Shown piece by piece: positions 1 through 7,673 of a stretch of DNA of 64,000 bases (position 1 is its first letter; each line of letters opens with the position of its first letter). The translations under genes and the position numbers were made by a program. The stretch comes from Erysipelotrichaceae bacterium 66202529 (GTDB lineage Bacteria > Bacillota_I > Bacilli_A > Erysipelotrichales > Erysipelotrichaceae), in contig CP046174.1 in the NCBI GenBank assembly GCA_017161075.1, forward strand, positions 2,480,001-2,544,000, written 5' to 3'. Below the pieces are notes generated by a model. The model saw nothing but the letters and a program-made list of their open reading frames with translations, searched no databases and had not been told where the DNA came from.

Positions 1-684
1 ACTTCCCGCAAAGGTAACCTCAAACTTCAGCTCGTCTCCATCCTTCAGATTTTCGATGGTATAATGCGTCGCATCCGTTTTGGAAATACTGATTTCCTTT
101 TGTTCTTCCTTCTGCTGCTCTTCTTCCTTTTCTTTTTCACTGCTGCTTGGATAATTGTTTTCTCCGTTTTCCGTCTGCTGCGGAGCCGTCGGCTGCGCAT
201 TGTTCGCTGTCTTGCCCTTTCCGGCATCCGACTTCAGAAAGACAACAAAGGCAAACATGATAACAATGGCAACCACTGCCACAATGGCAATCAGGGATAC
301 CAGCGACATATCCGGCTTGCGGAACCGTCGCTTCTGCCGCGTTTTCACATTCGCTGTTGTAACCTTACTCAGCTTTTCTGACTTCGCTACATTTTTTTCG
401 ATTTCCTCATGATTCAGCTGCGTTGAGGTTGTAAAGGTCATCGTATAATCATTGACATCCTTGCGAAGCTCATCCTTAATATCGTCAAAATCAATCCCCA
501 GCACATCGCAATAGGATTTCACAAAGAAGCGCAGATAGGACAGATCATCATGAAAAAAGCTGATGTCTCCCTCCTCCAGCGCTTTTATATGTTTCTGAGT
601 CAGGCGTGTCTGATCGCTTACTTCTTCGATTGTCAGCCCCAGCTCTAGTCTCTTTTCTTTTAACAGTCTACCGATTTCTTCCAT
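1..684 (-). CDS. RodZ-like helix-turn-helix membrane protein (partial, C-terminus off the window)
   Basis: Translating the minus strand from the ATG at 684 gives an N-terminal Cro/C1-type helix-turn-helix of about 70 residues (MEEIGRLLKEKRLELGLT...), a basic linker, one membrane span around residues 112-135, then a Gln/Glu/Lys-rich extracytoplasmic linker. The frame is still open at base 1. This is the RodZ/HTH_25 architecture, usually followed by a C-terminal beta domain of which only the beginning is visible. RodZ proteins link MreB filaments to the membrane and help rod-shape morphogenesis. Its own sigma-A-like promoter lies at 750-778. Without the C-terminal domain the RodZ name rests on architecture. 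Confidence 0.75.
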   Translation of the reverse strand, partial: MEEIGRLLKEKRLELGLTIEEVSDQTRLTQKHIKALEEGDISFFHDDLSYLRFFVKSYCDVLGIDFDDIKDELRKDVNDYTMTFTTSTQLNHEEIEKNVAKSEKLSKVTTANVKTRQKRRFRKPDMSLVSLIAIVAVVAIVIMFAFVVFLKSDAGKGKTANNAQPTAPQQTENGENNYPSSSEKEKEEEQQKEEQKEISISKTDATHYTIENLKDGDELKFEVTFAGS

Positions 685-749
685 AGAGCACCTCTTTATT
701 TACGTTTACTTGTCACATATCAGTATGAACAGATTCTATAATCCCTATT

Positions 750-778
750 ATTATATCAGTCAAATTCTTTTATGTAAA
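750..778 (-). promoter_or_regulatory. Sigma-A-type promoter of the RodZ-like gene
   Basis: On the minus strand TTTACA (778-773) and TATAAT (755-750) are separated by 17 bases, about 65 bases upstream of the ATG at 684. A second overlapping pair, TTGACT-17-TATAGA, sits slightly downstream. Confidence 0.6.
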
Positions 779-860
779 TGAATCGTTCACAAAATTCGTC
801 TTTCACTTTTTTATCCCATAAATCCTGCTTTTCCAAACCCGGTTATCCTGTAAAATTATG

Positions 861-886
861 AAAAAGCGAAGGACAAGCGCCTTCGC
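861..886 (-). terminator. Terminator of rnpB
   Basis: Minus-strand hairpin GCGAAGGCG/CTTGTCCTTCGC followed directly by five T residues, just after the P1 3' strand of RNase P RNA. Confidence 0.75.
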
Positions 887-887
887 T

Positions 888-1244
888 GATTGCTTCCACT
901 GCATAAGCCATGTTCTGTACTCCGTAAGGAGTGGCAGTCATTTATCTACGTGACAACACGTTCCGACCACTGGCTTCGTTTCGCCGTGATCAGATTCCCC
1001 TACCAAATTTGGGTTTCTCGCTTGCGGGGTTTACCCGTTCCATCTTTCCGGTTTCCCGGAAAGCTCGTCTCTGTGGCACTTTTAAAGGAGTCCGCCATAG
1101 CTTTCGCCACAGGCCTTCTCCAGCCGTCAGCTTACGCTGCCTGGATTTATCGTTTCATCCAGCACAAACACTACATTCGTCACAGAATGTGCGAGCATGG
1201 ACTTTCCTCTGACCTTATGGCCAGCGACTGCCGCAGAAGAAGCA
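888..1244 (-). ncRNA. rnpB: RNase P RNA, type B
   Basis: The catalytic RNA of ribonuclease P, which matures tRNA 5' ends. The minus strand carries the universal landmarks in order: GAGGAAAGTCCATGCTCGCA near the 5' end, AGTGCCACAGAGACGA, GGGTAAACCCC, GAGAAACCCAAATTTGGTAG, and ACAGAACATGGCTTA at the 3' end. Helix P1 can be drawn between about 1244-1233 and 896-885. The pattern matches the Bacillus-type (B) fold. It lies immediately downstream of gpsB, as in Bacillus. P1 starts only about two bases after the gpsB stop, so its promoter must lie inside gpsB or it is cut from a gpsB-rnpB transcript. The ends are estimated from pairing and could be off by several bases. Confidence 0.93.
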
Positions 1245-1246
1245 GT

Positions 1247-1570
1247 TTATTTTTTACTGGCAAATACCGCGTTTTCCAGACGGGTCAGACGCTTCAGAAT
1301 ATCCACATTGCCGCCTGTGGCATTGCTTTCCTCCTGAACAGCCCCCTGCTTCCCTTCCAGCTCAATGATTTTTGCCTTCATGGCAGCGACCTGCTTTTCA
1401 TACTCCTGCAGACGCTCTCCCAGATTCTCAATCATGGCATCATATTCCTGATAGTCATTGATGACAAGATCCAGAAACTCATCCACTTCCACAGATGAAT
1501 AGCCCTTGAAATCTATATTAAACTGTTTATTCAATACATCTTCCACTTTTAACTTGAATCTTTTTTCCAT
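1247..1570 (-). CDS. gpsB: Cell division protein GpsB (DivIVA family)
   Basis: A cytoplasmic coiled-coil adaptor that shuttles between septum and side wall and docks penicillin-binding proteins. The 107-residue product begins MEKRFKLKVEDVLNKQF and has the DivIVA/GpsB N-terminal lipid-binding fold with FKGYSSVEVDEFLDLVINDY, then a heptad-rich helix and a short C-terminal trimerising segment ending VFASKK. An upstream in-frame extension exists, but ATG 1570 has a good GGAAGGTG ribosome site and matches the family start. A TATAAT -10 lies on the minus strand near 1670. The neighbours fit: rnpB follows directly (conserved in Bacillus), and a class A PBP, a known type of GpsB partner, is divergent upstream. 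Confidence 0.9.
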   Translation of the reverse strand: MEKRFKLKVEDVLNKQFNIDFKGYSSVEVDEFLDLVINDYQEYDAMIENLGERLQEYEKQVAAMKAKIIELEGKQGAVQEESNATGGNVDILKRLTRLENAVFASKK

Positions 1571-1886
1571 GAATTTCACCTTCCACCTACATAGTTTCTC
1601 AGAATTTCTAAAAAAAAGCAAGGGAAATTTGCACAATCGCACGCTTTCCTATCGTTCGACAATCGCACATATTATTATAAGGTTGTCTTTGGTACACTAT
1701 GCAGACATAGGACGATGTGAATTCTATGTGAAAATTCAAACGATTTTCTTAAAGCAGTGGAAATCGTTTGTAAAATTGTTTATAGTAGATTATGATATAG
1801 GATGTGTAAATACACAATCATAACTTTAATTATCAGACACGTTTTCTTTCGCGTGCAAGCGATACGACTAAGGAGGAATCATCATT
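1571..1886. other. Divergent intergenic region gpsB / class A PBP
   Basis: A 316-bp AT-rich gap with the minus -10 (TATAAT near 1670) for gpsB and the plus promoter at 1768-1796 for the PBP. No ORF is supported here. Confidence 0.5.
1768..1796 (+). promoter_or_regulatory. Promoter of the first class A PBP
   Basis: TTGTAA (1768-1773), 17 bases, TATGAT (1791-1796), about 90 bases before the ATG at 1887. Confidence 0.55.
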
Positions 1887-4517
1887 ATGGATAAGAAGCA
1901 ACAGCCAAAAGCAGGCCGTAAGAAATCAGGCCAGGGTGGCGGAAGGATTTTCCGCAGCATTGTCATCGTTTTTCTAGCACTGGTACTGGTTGGAGGTGTT
2001 TCCGTATTCTTCATGCTGAGCACAATCGTCGGCTCTGTGGATACGGATGATCTGGCAGATAAAATCGTCAACCGGGAGCCTTCAACGATTTATGCCGCAG
2101 ACGGTACAAAAATTTATGAATGGGGCGGTGTCAGCCGGGAGAATGTCACCTACCAGCAGATTCCCCAATCAACGATCGATGCCTTTCTGGCAATCGAGGA
2201 TTCCCGTTATTTCTCCCATAACGGCTTTGATCTTCCCCGTTTTATATCCAGTGCGTTATTCAATGTAAAATCCGGAAGCTTTGCACAGGGCGGCTCTACG
2301 CTGACGATGCAGACGATTGATAATTTCATCATGAAGCCGGAGGAGGATAAAGCTAAAAAGGAAGGAAAAGCATATTCCTCCCTAGAAAAGATTGAGCGTA
2401 AAATCCAGGAAATCTACATGAGTATGAGTCTGGAAAAGGATTTATCAAAAGAGGATATTATTACGAAATATCTGAACGAAATCAATTTCGGTGACAGTTC
2501 CCGCGGTATACAGAAGGGTGCGGAATATTATTTTGGAAAAAATGTTGAGGATCTCAATCTTGCGGAGAGTGCGTTTCTGGCCGGGGTGATCAATGCACCG
2601 AACAGCTATAATCCCTATCGCGGATATGATAAGGATACCAAAAGCAATTTCTATGCGTATGCAAGTGAGAGAAGAAATGAAACGCTGAATCTGATGCTGA
2701 ATCATGGCTATATTACAGAAACAGAGTACAATCTGGCGAAAAATACAAAGCTGGCCTTCCAGCTGACCGGGGAAAAGAAAAAATCCTCTGCCGGAAATGA
2801 AAAGTATTATGATTTTGCATATGAGGCGGTAGAAGAGGTGAAGCAGCTGACCGGAGAGGATCCGGCACTGGTACCAATGAAAATCTACACCTCTCTGGAT
2901 ATCAATGCACAGAATAAAGCAAATGAATTATCCAGCGGTGAATCCATTCAGTTCTTTGATGATAGTAACTTCCAGATAGGTTTTACCGTATTAAACAATC
3001 AGACCGGTGAAATCGTTGCCGTGTCCGGTGGTCGGGGCGATGTGGAATCCAAAACCTATCTGAATCGATTCAAGGAAGAAAAGAGTACCGGATCTACCAT
3101 CAAGCCGTTGCTGGATTATGCACCGACCTTTGATAAGCTGGGATGGGCGACCTCTCGTGTCATGGATGACAAGCAGTTAAGCATCCCGGGCTGGACGGTA
3201 CAGAACTCCGATGGCAATTTCTATGGAAAGGTTTCTTTAGAACGTGCTATTTCCAAATCCTTGAATACGATTGCCGTACAGTCCCTGCAGGCGTTGATCG
3301 ATAGCGAAGGGCAGGATGCCATGATTCAGTATCTGAAGGATGCCGGCATCAGTGAAAAGGTCGCTGATAATTTCAATCTGCAGTATGCTATCGGTGGCGC
3401 TGATATGATGGCATCCACGAACCAGATGGCAGCTGCCTATGCCGCATTTGCGAACGGCGGTTACTACATTGAGCCTCATATGGTCACAAAGGTGGAATAT
3501 AAGGATGAATCCCGCACCTTTGATAATAAACCGAAAAAGACGCGAATCTTATCCGAACAGGCAGCCTATATGATGAGTGATCTGCTGTATAAGGCAGTCA
3601 ACGGAAAAACAAAGGGTGAGAACCTGATGGGCTCTCTGGGCTTTGGTGCCTACCCTGTTTATGGTAAGACCGGTACCAGTGACTGGGGCGATTCAGGATT
3701 GCAATACGGTATTCCTCAAACAGCTATGAAGGATGAATGGATGGTCAATTATACAAGTGAATATACGATAGCCACCTGGTCAGGCTTTGACACCGCCAAG
3801 GAAGGTGCCTACTTCACCATGGATATGATTAGATTGAATATTCCAGGATGGATCAATAAATCCATGCTCGATACCATCAGCTCGAATGCTGTACGCATTC
3901 AGCAGCCGGATGGTATCAGCTCCTATGGCGGCGGTCTTATCAAAACAGAATGGCTCTCATCAGCTGCCAAGAACAACCCGATGACTGAGGAAAATGCCAA
4001 TGTCACAAGCAGTAAGCTGGAGGCAGCCATATCCAGTGCAGAGGGCATGAATGCCGATGATTATACAGCTGACAGCTATGCCAAGCTGAAGGAAGCTCTG
4101 GATGCGGCAAGAAAGGTAATGCAAAACTCTGCCGCTACGCAGGAACAGATCGACGCAGCAAGAAGCGCTCTGGAATCCGCTATGCAGGGACTGGTCAAGA
4201 AAGAGGAAACACCACAGACGGATACATCGGCATTAAGCTCCGCCTTGAATAGTGCTCAGGGCTATGTAGATACCACCAAATATCAAAGTGATAAGGTTGC
4301 GGCCTTGCAAAGCGCCATCAGTATCGGAAACAGTGTGCTCGCAAATAAAGAAAGTACGCAGGAACAAATTGATGCGGCTACCGCTGCAATAAATACGGCC
4401 GTACAAAACTGCATCAGCTCTCCTGTACAAACAACTCCGCCGGATACCGGCACCGGAGACGATACCAATAACGGCACCGCTACAACACCAAATCCCGATA
4501 CTTCACAGAACAATTAG
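1887..4517 (+). CDS. Class A penicillin-binding protein (glycosyltransferase/transpeptidase) with FIVAR-like tail
   Basis: A bifunctional peptidoglycan synthase that polymerises lipid II and cross-links stem peptides outside the membrane. The 876-residue protein has a short basic cytoplasmic tail, one membrane span near residues 28-50, and a GT51 domain (AIEDSRYFSHNGFD with the catalytic Glu; GGSTLTMQ). The transpeptidase carries SxxK at S403-K406 (STIK), SLN, and KTGTSD at K594. After about residue 710 come two FIVAR-like helical repeats (each with an ATQEQIDAA-type motif) and a Thr/Pro-rich end. AAGGAGG precedes ATG 1887. It is clearly paralogous to the 7642 gene through the GT and TP domains but lacks that gene's long acidic N-terminus. 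FIVAR modules in Gram-positive surface proteins are associated with wall or matrix binding; a role here in anchoring is inferred. Confidence 0.93.
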   Translation: MDKKQQPKAGRKKSGQGGGRIFRSIVIVFLALVLVGGVSVFFMLSTIVGSVDTDDLADKIVNREPSTIYAADGTKIYEWGGVSRENVTYQQIPQSTIDAFLAIEDSRYFSHNGFDLPRFISSALFNVKSGSFAQGGSTLTMQTIDNFIMKPEEDKAKKEGKAYSSLEKIERKIQEIYMSMSLEKDLSKEDIITKYLNEINFGDSSRGIQKGAEYYFGKNVEDLNLAESAFLAGVINAPNSYNPYRGYDKDTKSNFYAYASERRNETLNLMLNHGYITETEYNLAKNTKLAFQLTGEKKKSSAGNEKYYDFAYEAVEEVKQLTGEDPALVPMKIYTSLDINAQNKANELSSGESIQFFDDSNFQIGFTVLNNQTGEIVAVSGGRGDVESKTYLNRFKEEKSTGSTIKPLLDYAPTFDKLGWATSRVMDDKQLSIPGWTVQNSDGNFYGKVSLERAISKSLNTIAVQSLQALIDSEGQDAMIQYLKDAGISEKVADNFNLQYAIGGADMMASTNQMAAAYAAFANGGYYIEPHMVTKVEYKDESRTFDNKPKKTRILSEQAAYMMSDLLYKAVNGKTKGENLMGSLGFGAYPVYGKTGTSDWGDSGLQYGIPQTAMKDEWMVNYTSEYTIATWSGFDTAKEGAYFTMDMIRLNIPGWINKSMLDTISSNAVRIQQPDGISSYGGGLIKTEWLSSAAKNNPMTEENANVTSSKLEAAISSAEGMNADDYTADSYAKLKEALDAARKVMQNSAATQEQIDAARSALESAMQGLVKKEETPQTDTSALSSALNSAQGYVDTTKYQSDKVAALQSAISIGNSVLANKESTQEQIDAATAAINTAVQNCISSPVQTTPPDTGTGDDTNNGTATTPNPDTSQNN

Positions 4518-4666
4518 TTAACAAAGCAAAGTATTGATTATAGCATGAAATTAGAATGTTGGAAATCAAACATCTGCACTCATTTACTTTTACAGAAATA
4601 AGAAAAGTGGACTCTCAACTATCATTGTGTTTAGTGAAAACGTATCTAGATAATTTTGGTATTTCA

Positions 4667-4710
4667 AAAAGGAGTAATAAAGTTCGGAAAATGAACAAAT
4701 TACTCCTTTT
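4667..4710. terminator. Probable terminator after the first PBP
   Basis: Perfect 12-bp arms AAAAGGAGTAAT/ATTACTCCTTTT enclose an inner GTTC/GAAC helix. The arm itself supplies T4, and the element could work in either direction. It lies 150 bp past the PBP stop. Confidence 0.5.
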
Positions 4711-5058
4711 ATATATGTAAAATATATTCAGAAAATTAATCACTTTTTGTATTATCCTCATTTATCACCTTTTTATTTTGACTCATATCTTGCACATAAA
4801 AAAACAGCAAGACATCTTTATTCATACTTACATATAACTATAATTTTCATAGATGATAGAGTTAACAACTTTTTGAATGATTTCTGTGTCTAGATAATGA
4901 ATTTTATTATGAAATGATGCTTATTTTTTATATGATAAATAAAATTCAACTGTCATAAAATCATCTTAATCATACATATAGGATAGCATATAAATTTTTT
5001 CTTATACAGCTATGAACAATAACTTTTTCTACTCTTACATTTTATGTTTTAATATCAC

Positions 5059-5087
5059 TTTACTTTTCTTTAAAAATAGTATATTAT
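5059..5087 (+). promoter_or_regulatory. Promoter of secreted gene 1
   Basis: TTTACT, 17 bases, TATTAT (5082-5087). The following leader contains GTATAGGGTGGGATATAT, closely matched upstream of the paralogue at 6201, so promoter and leader were duplicated with the gene. Confidence 0.5.
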
Positions 5088-5168
5088 TTGTTTGTATAGG
5101 GTGGGATATATACACATATCTTTACATAACTCATATTTTAACACTACTCTGTACAGAAAGAGGTTAAT

Positions 5169-5699
5169 ATGAAAAAAATTATTTTATCATTTGTTTCAGC
5201 TTTTTTGTTATTCACAGCATATTCCAATATAAGTGTTAACGCTGCAACAGTAAAAGAAAATACTTCTGGGGAAAATAGTACATGTGAAACGTATTCAACT
5301 AAAAAAGCATGTGAAGATCAAGTAATGCAAGTTGGTAGTTATGGTACTTTTCAAAATCCACATGTAGGAGACATATTTTCTTGGATTTATTTCAAAGTAG
5401 ACAAAGTTGATGCTGCTGGAGATAGAATTTGGTGTAATCAATTAGGAAATTGGATTCCAGCATATCCTCTTACGAAAACTACGTCTGATGGTTATATAAC
5501 ATCAAATCAAGTTTTTAAAGTTGGAGATCACTTTATATTTAACCATGGTAGTAGTTTCAAATATGATTTTGTATTTAAAATATACGGGGTAGATGCTCCT
5601 ACGGACAGTGTTCTTATAAAAATCAAAAAGAATGCTTCTACATATGTAAACACCTGGGTATACGCTAAACCTATGTGGGAACTTTGCATGACTAATTAA
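5169..5699 (+). CDS. Small secreted four-cysteine protein, copy 1 (unknown family)
   Basis: I do not recognise this family. The 176-residue product has a classic Sec signal peptide (MKKIILSF..., cleavage likely after NISVNA, residue 25). The mature domain is about 150 residues rich in Lys, Asp and aromatics, with four cysteines at 39, 48, 89 and 173, consistent with two disulfides. There is no LPXTG motif, lipobox or second membrane span, so release into the medium is likely. Long stretches are shared with the 6201 gene, including QVGSYGTFQ, WIPAYPLTKTTS, FNHGSSFKYD and IYGVDAPTDSVLIKIKKN. AGAAAGAGG precedes the ATG. Its AT-rich codons contrast with neighbours and suggest recent acquisition. 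A toxin, bacteriocin, adhesin or enzyme-inhibitor role is possible; nothing in the sequence decides. Confidence 0.8.
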   Translation: MKKIILSFVSAFLLFTAYSNISVNAATVKENTSGENSTCETYSTKKACEDQVMQVGSYGTFQNPHVGDIFSWIYFKVDKVDAAGDRIWCNQLGNWIPAYPLTKTTSDGYITSNQVFKVGDHFIFNHGSSFKYDFVFKIYGVDAPTDSVLIKIKKNASTYVNTWVYAKPMWELCMTN

Positions 5700-5754
5700 A
5701 CATCTTAATATATGTGTATATAATCTAAAATAGACATTGGATTAAATCCATAGT

Positions 5755-5797
5755 AAAAAAACATGCTATAAACTTTACAAAAATAGTGTGTTTTTTT
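5755..5797 (+). terminator. Terminator after secreted gene 1
   Basis: AAAAAAACATGCTAT pairs with ATAGTGTGTTTTTTT with two internal mismatches, ending in T7. Confidence 0.55.
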
Positions 5798-6089
5798 ATG
5801 CTCTGTTTTATTAAAATATGAATAATGCAAGGCATAAAGTTTTTTAGGAAATCAAATTATAAAACATTCTTTAACCAGATAAATGTTGTAAAATGGTTTA
5901 TAATTAACCATCGATATAAAGCACCCTCATACAGATAATATATATCCCTTTTCAAATTTAACAGATAGATACTGTAAAAATCATATTAAATTTCTCTGCA
6001 TGGCACGTCTTGTGAGAAATTGCTCATATACTAACATTCTAATCGCAGTTTAAGTCTTATGGCTTTTTAGCTTAATCGTATTTTATTTG

Positions 6090-6117
6090 TTTACAATTTT
6101 TAAAAATAGTTTATAAT
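6090..6117 (+). promoter_or_regulatory. Promoter of secreted gene 2
   Basis: TTTACA, 16 bases, TATAAT (6112-6117), with the conserved TAAAAATAGT spacer and the GTATAGGGTGG leader shared with copy 1. Confidence 0.55.
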
Positions 6118-6200
6118 GATTATGTATAGGGTGGAATATATCAAATACATATGCATTATCATATTTTCTTATCACTTTACTATACAGAAAGAGAGACTAT

Positions 6201-6719
6201 ATGAAAAAACATTCATTTATCTTTATCTCATGTTTCTTGTTGCTATTACCTTTTTATTTCAATGTAAACGCAGCAACCGTTAAAGACGATATGGAGGACA
6301 ATTCATCATGTGAAGTATATTCAACAAAGAAAGCTTGTGATGATCAAATCATGCAGGTTGGTAGCTATGGTACATTCCAACATCCTCACACTGGTGATAT
6401 TTTTGCTTGGATCATTTTCAAGGTTAATAAAGTTGATGCTGCAGGTGATAGAGTATGGTGCGATCAATTAGGTAATTGGATTCCAGCATATCCTCTTACA
6501 AAGACTACGTCTAGCGGTTCACGAACAGATAATCAGGTTTTCAAAGTAGGTGATTATTTCATATTTAACCATGGTAGCAGTTTTAAATATGATTATATAT
6601 TTAAAATTTATGGCGTTGATGCACCTACTGACAGTGTACTTATAAAAATTAAAAAAAATTCTAGCACATATGTTAATACATGGGTTTATGCTAAACCTAT
6701 GTTGGAGCTTTGTATTTAA
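6201..6719 (+). CDS. Small secreted four-cysteine protein, copy 2 (unknown family)
   Basis: A 172-residue paralogue of the 5169 product, in the same orientation 500 bp downstream. The signal peptide (MKKHSFIFISCFLLLL...) probably ends at FNVNA, residue 24. Mature cysteines at 37, 46, 87 and 171 keep the spacing of copy 1. The mature parts are highly similar, with changes concentrated in the signal peptide, the N-terminal acidic stretch and the TTSSGSRTD loop (copy 1: TTSDGYITS). It has its own promoter and terminator, so the two are separately transcribed but share leader sequence and probably regulation. AGAAAGAGAG serves as ribosome site. The function is unknown. Confidence 0.8.
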   Translation: MKKHSFIFISCFLLLLPFYFNVNAATVKDDMEDNSSCEVYSTKKACDDQIMQVGSYGTFQHPHTGDIFAWIIFKVNKVDAAGDRVWCDQLGNWIPAYPLTKTTSSGSRTDNQVFKVGDYFIFNHGSSFKYDYIFKIYGVDAPTDSVLIKIKKNSSTYVNTWVYAKPMLELCI

Positions 6720-6796
6720 AAGTATTATAAGTATTATATTATGTATATAGGCCACCAAGTATGAATTTATGATAATGCGTTATCAATGAAAAATAG

Positions 6797-6837
6797 GCTA
6801 TGGCTTCTAGGCACAAGATATTAAGCTATAGCTTTTT
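6797..6837 (+). terminator. Terminator after secreted gene 2
   Basis: GCTATGGCTT/AAGCTATAGC stem with one G-U pair, followed by T5. Confidence 0.65.
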
Positions 6838-6993
6838 GTTTTGCAAGAAACCTATATAGCACTTTTTCAAGTAGTATAGATTTCAAAAGCTATAGTATTC
6901 TGTGATTTTCGTGAAGAACAAGCTAATGATTTTAGTTAAGAAACCTAACCAATCTTTTTTTCTTCACCTTTATAAAAGTAAATTTTTCCAAGA

Positions 6994-7008
6994 ACATTGC
7001 CTTCAAAA
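6994..7008 (+). repeat. 15-nt direct repeat, left copy
   Basis: ACATTGCCTTCAAAA occurs here upstream of recU and again at 11057-11071 after the second PBP, in the same orientation, bracketing the recU-PBP unit. Confidence 0.5.
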
Positions 7009-7055
7009 GTAGAAATAAGGGTGAAATTTGTATATAATAGAAAAAGGTGATACAT

Positions 7056-7673
7056 GTGATAGGATATCCAAACAGAAAAACAAAGCCGGTAACAGCCACA
7101 AAGGTCTCAGATAACCATATGGGACGAGGCATGTCACTGGAGCATGATTTAAACGATTCCAATGCATATTACTGCAGCTGTGAGCGCGCCTTAATACATA
7201 AAAAGCCCACACCGATTCAGGTCGTAAAGGTTGATTATCCTGAGCGCAGCGCTGCTAAAATTACGGAAGCCTATTATAAAACACCGAGTACAACCGATTA
7301 TAACGGGATCTACCGCGGAAGAGCCATTGATTTTGAAGCAAAGGAAACAAGGCAGAAAACCTCCTTCCCCTTCAAAAGCATCCATCCGCATCAGATCGAG
7401 CATTTAAAGAAGGTATTACAGCATGGAGGAATCGGCTTTTTCATTATCCGCTTCACCACGCTGGAGGAAACCTATCTAATCGATGCCGGCATACTGATCG
7501 ATATGTACTATGAGGGAGAACGCAAATCAATATCTTACATGAAGGTGAAGGAAGTAGGTTCCCTTATCCGTATGGGTCTGACACCGAGATTATGTTATCT
7601 TGACAACGTCGATGCCCTGTACTTCAAGGAGGAAAAATCATATGGAACAAAATCCAAACGAGGAAACGGTTGA
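7056..7673 (+). CDS. recU: Holliday junction resolvase RecU
   Basis: A dimeric Mg-dependent endonuclease that cuts four-way junctions and modulates RecA in recombination and chromosome segregation. The 205-residue product carries the family core: RGMSLEHDLN, HKKPTPIQVVKVDYP, the catalytic DYNGIYRGRAIDFEAKET (nuclease Asp, Glu and Lys) and FPFKSIHPHQIEHL. GTG 7056 (VIGYPNRKT) is preferred over GTG 7047 because it aligns with known RecU starts and sits five bases after AAAGGTGA. The 3' end overlaps the following PBP start by 32 bases in another frame, so the two are translationally linked. The recU-PBP pair is conserved in Firmicutes. Confidence 0.93.
   Translation: MIGYPNRKTKPVTATKVSDNHMGRGMSLEHDLNDSNAYYCSCERALIHKKPTPIQVVKVDYPERSAAKITEAYYKTPSTTDYNGIYRGRAIDFEAKETRQKTSFPFKSIHPHQIEHLKKVLQHGGIGFFIIRFTTLEETYLIDAGILIDMYYEGERKSISYMKVKEVGSLIRMGLTPRLCYLDNVDALYFKEEKSYGTKSKRGNG

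Larger units (their letters stand above)
4518..5168. other. AT-rich intergenic region
   Basis: About 650 bp, clearly more AT-rich than the PBP genes. It holds the hairpin at 4667-4710 and the promoter at 5059-5087. Only ORFs of under 50 codons without convincing context were seen. Confidence 0.5.
5700..6200. other. AT-rich spacer between the tandem secreted genes
   Basis: About 500 bp with the terminator at 5755-5797 and the promoter at 6090-6117. No further ORF is supported. Confidence 0.5.
6720..7055. other. Intergenic region before recU
   Basis: Holds the terminator at 6797-6837, one copy of a 15-nt direct repeat at 6994-7008, and a TATAAT at 7033-7038 that could be the -10 of recU (TAGAAA-17-TATAAT) with a very short leader. 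Confidence 0.4.

Noticed and set aside
890..1498. Plus-strand ORFs across 890-1498
   Set aside because: They lie antisense to RNase P RNA and gpsB, have no ribosome sites and encode no family-like protein.
1571..1642. Longer N-terminus for GpsB
   Set aside because: The extension is basic and unlike the family; ATG 1570 has a better ribosome site.
4738..4860. Small minus-strand ORFs (under 50 codons) after the first PBP
   Set aside because: They overlap a terminator-like hairpin, are AT-rich by chance and show no family features.
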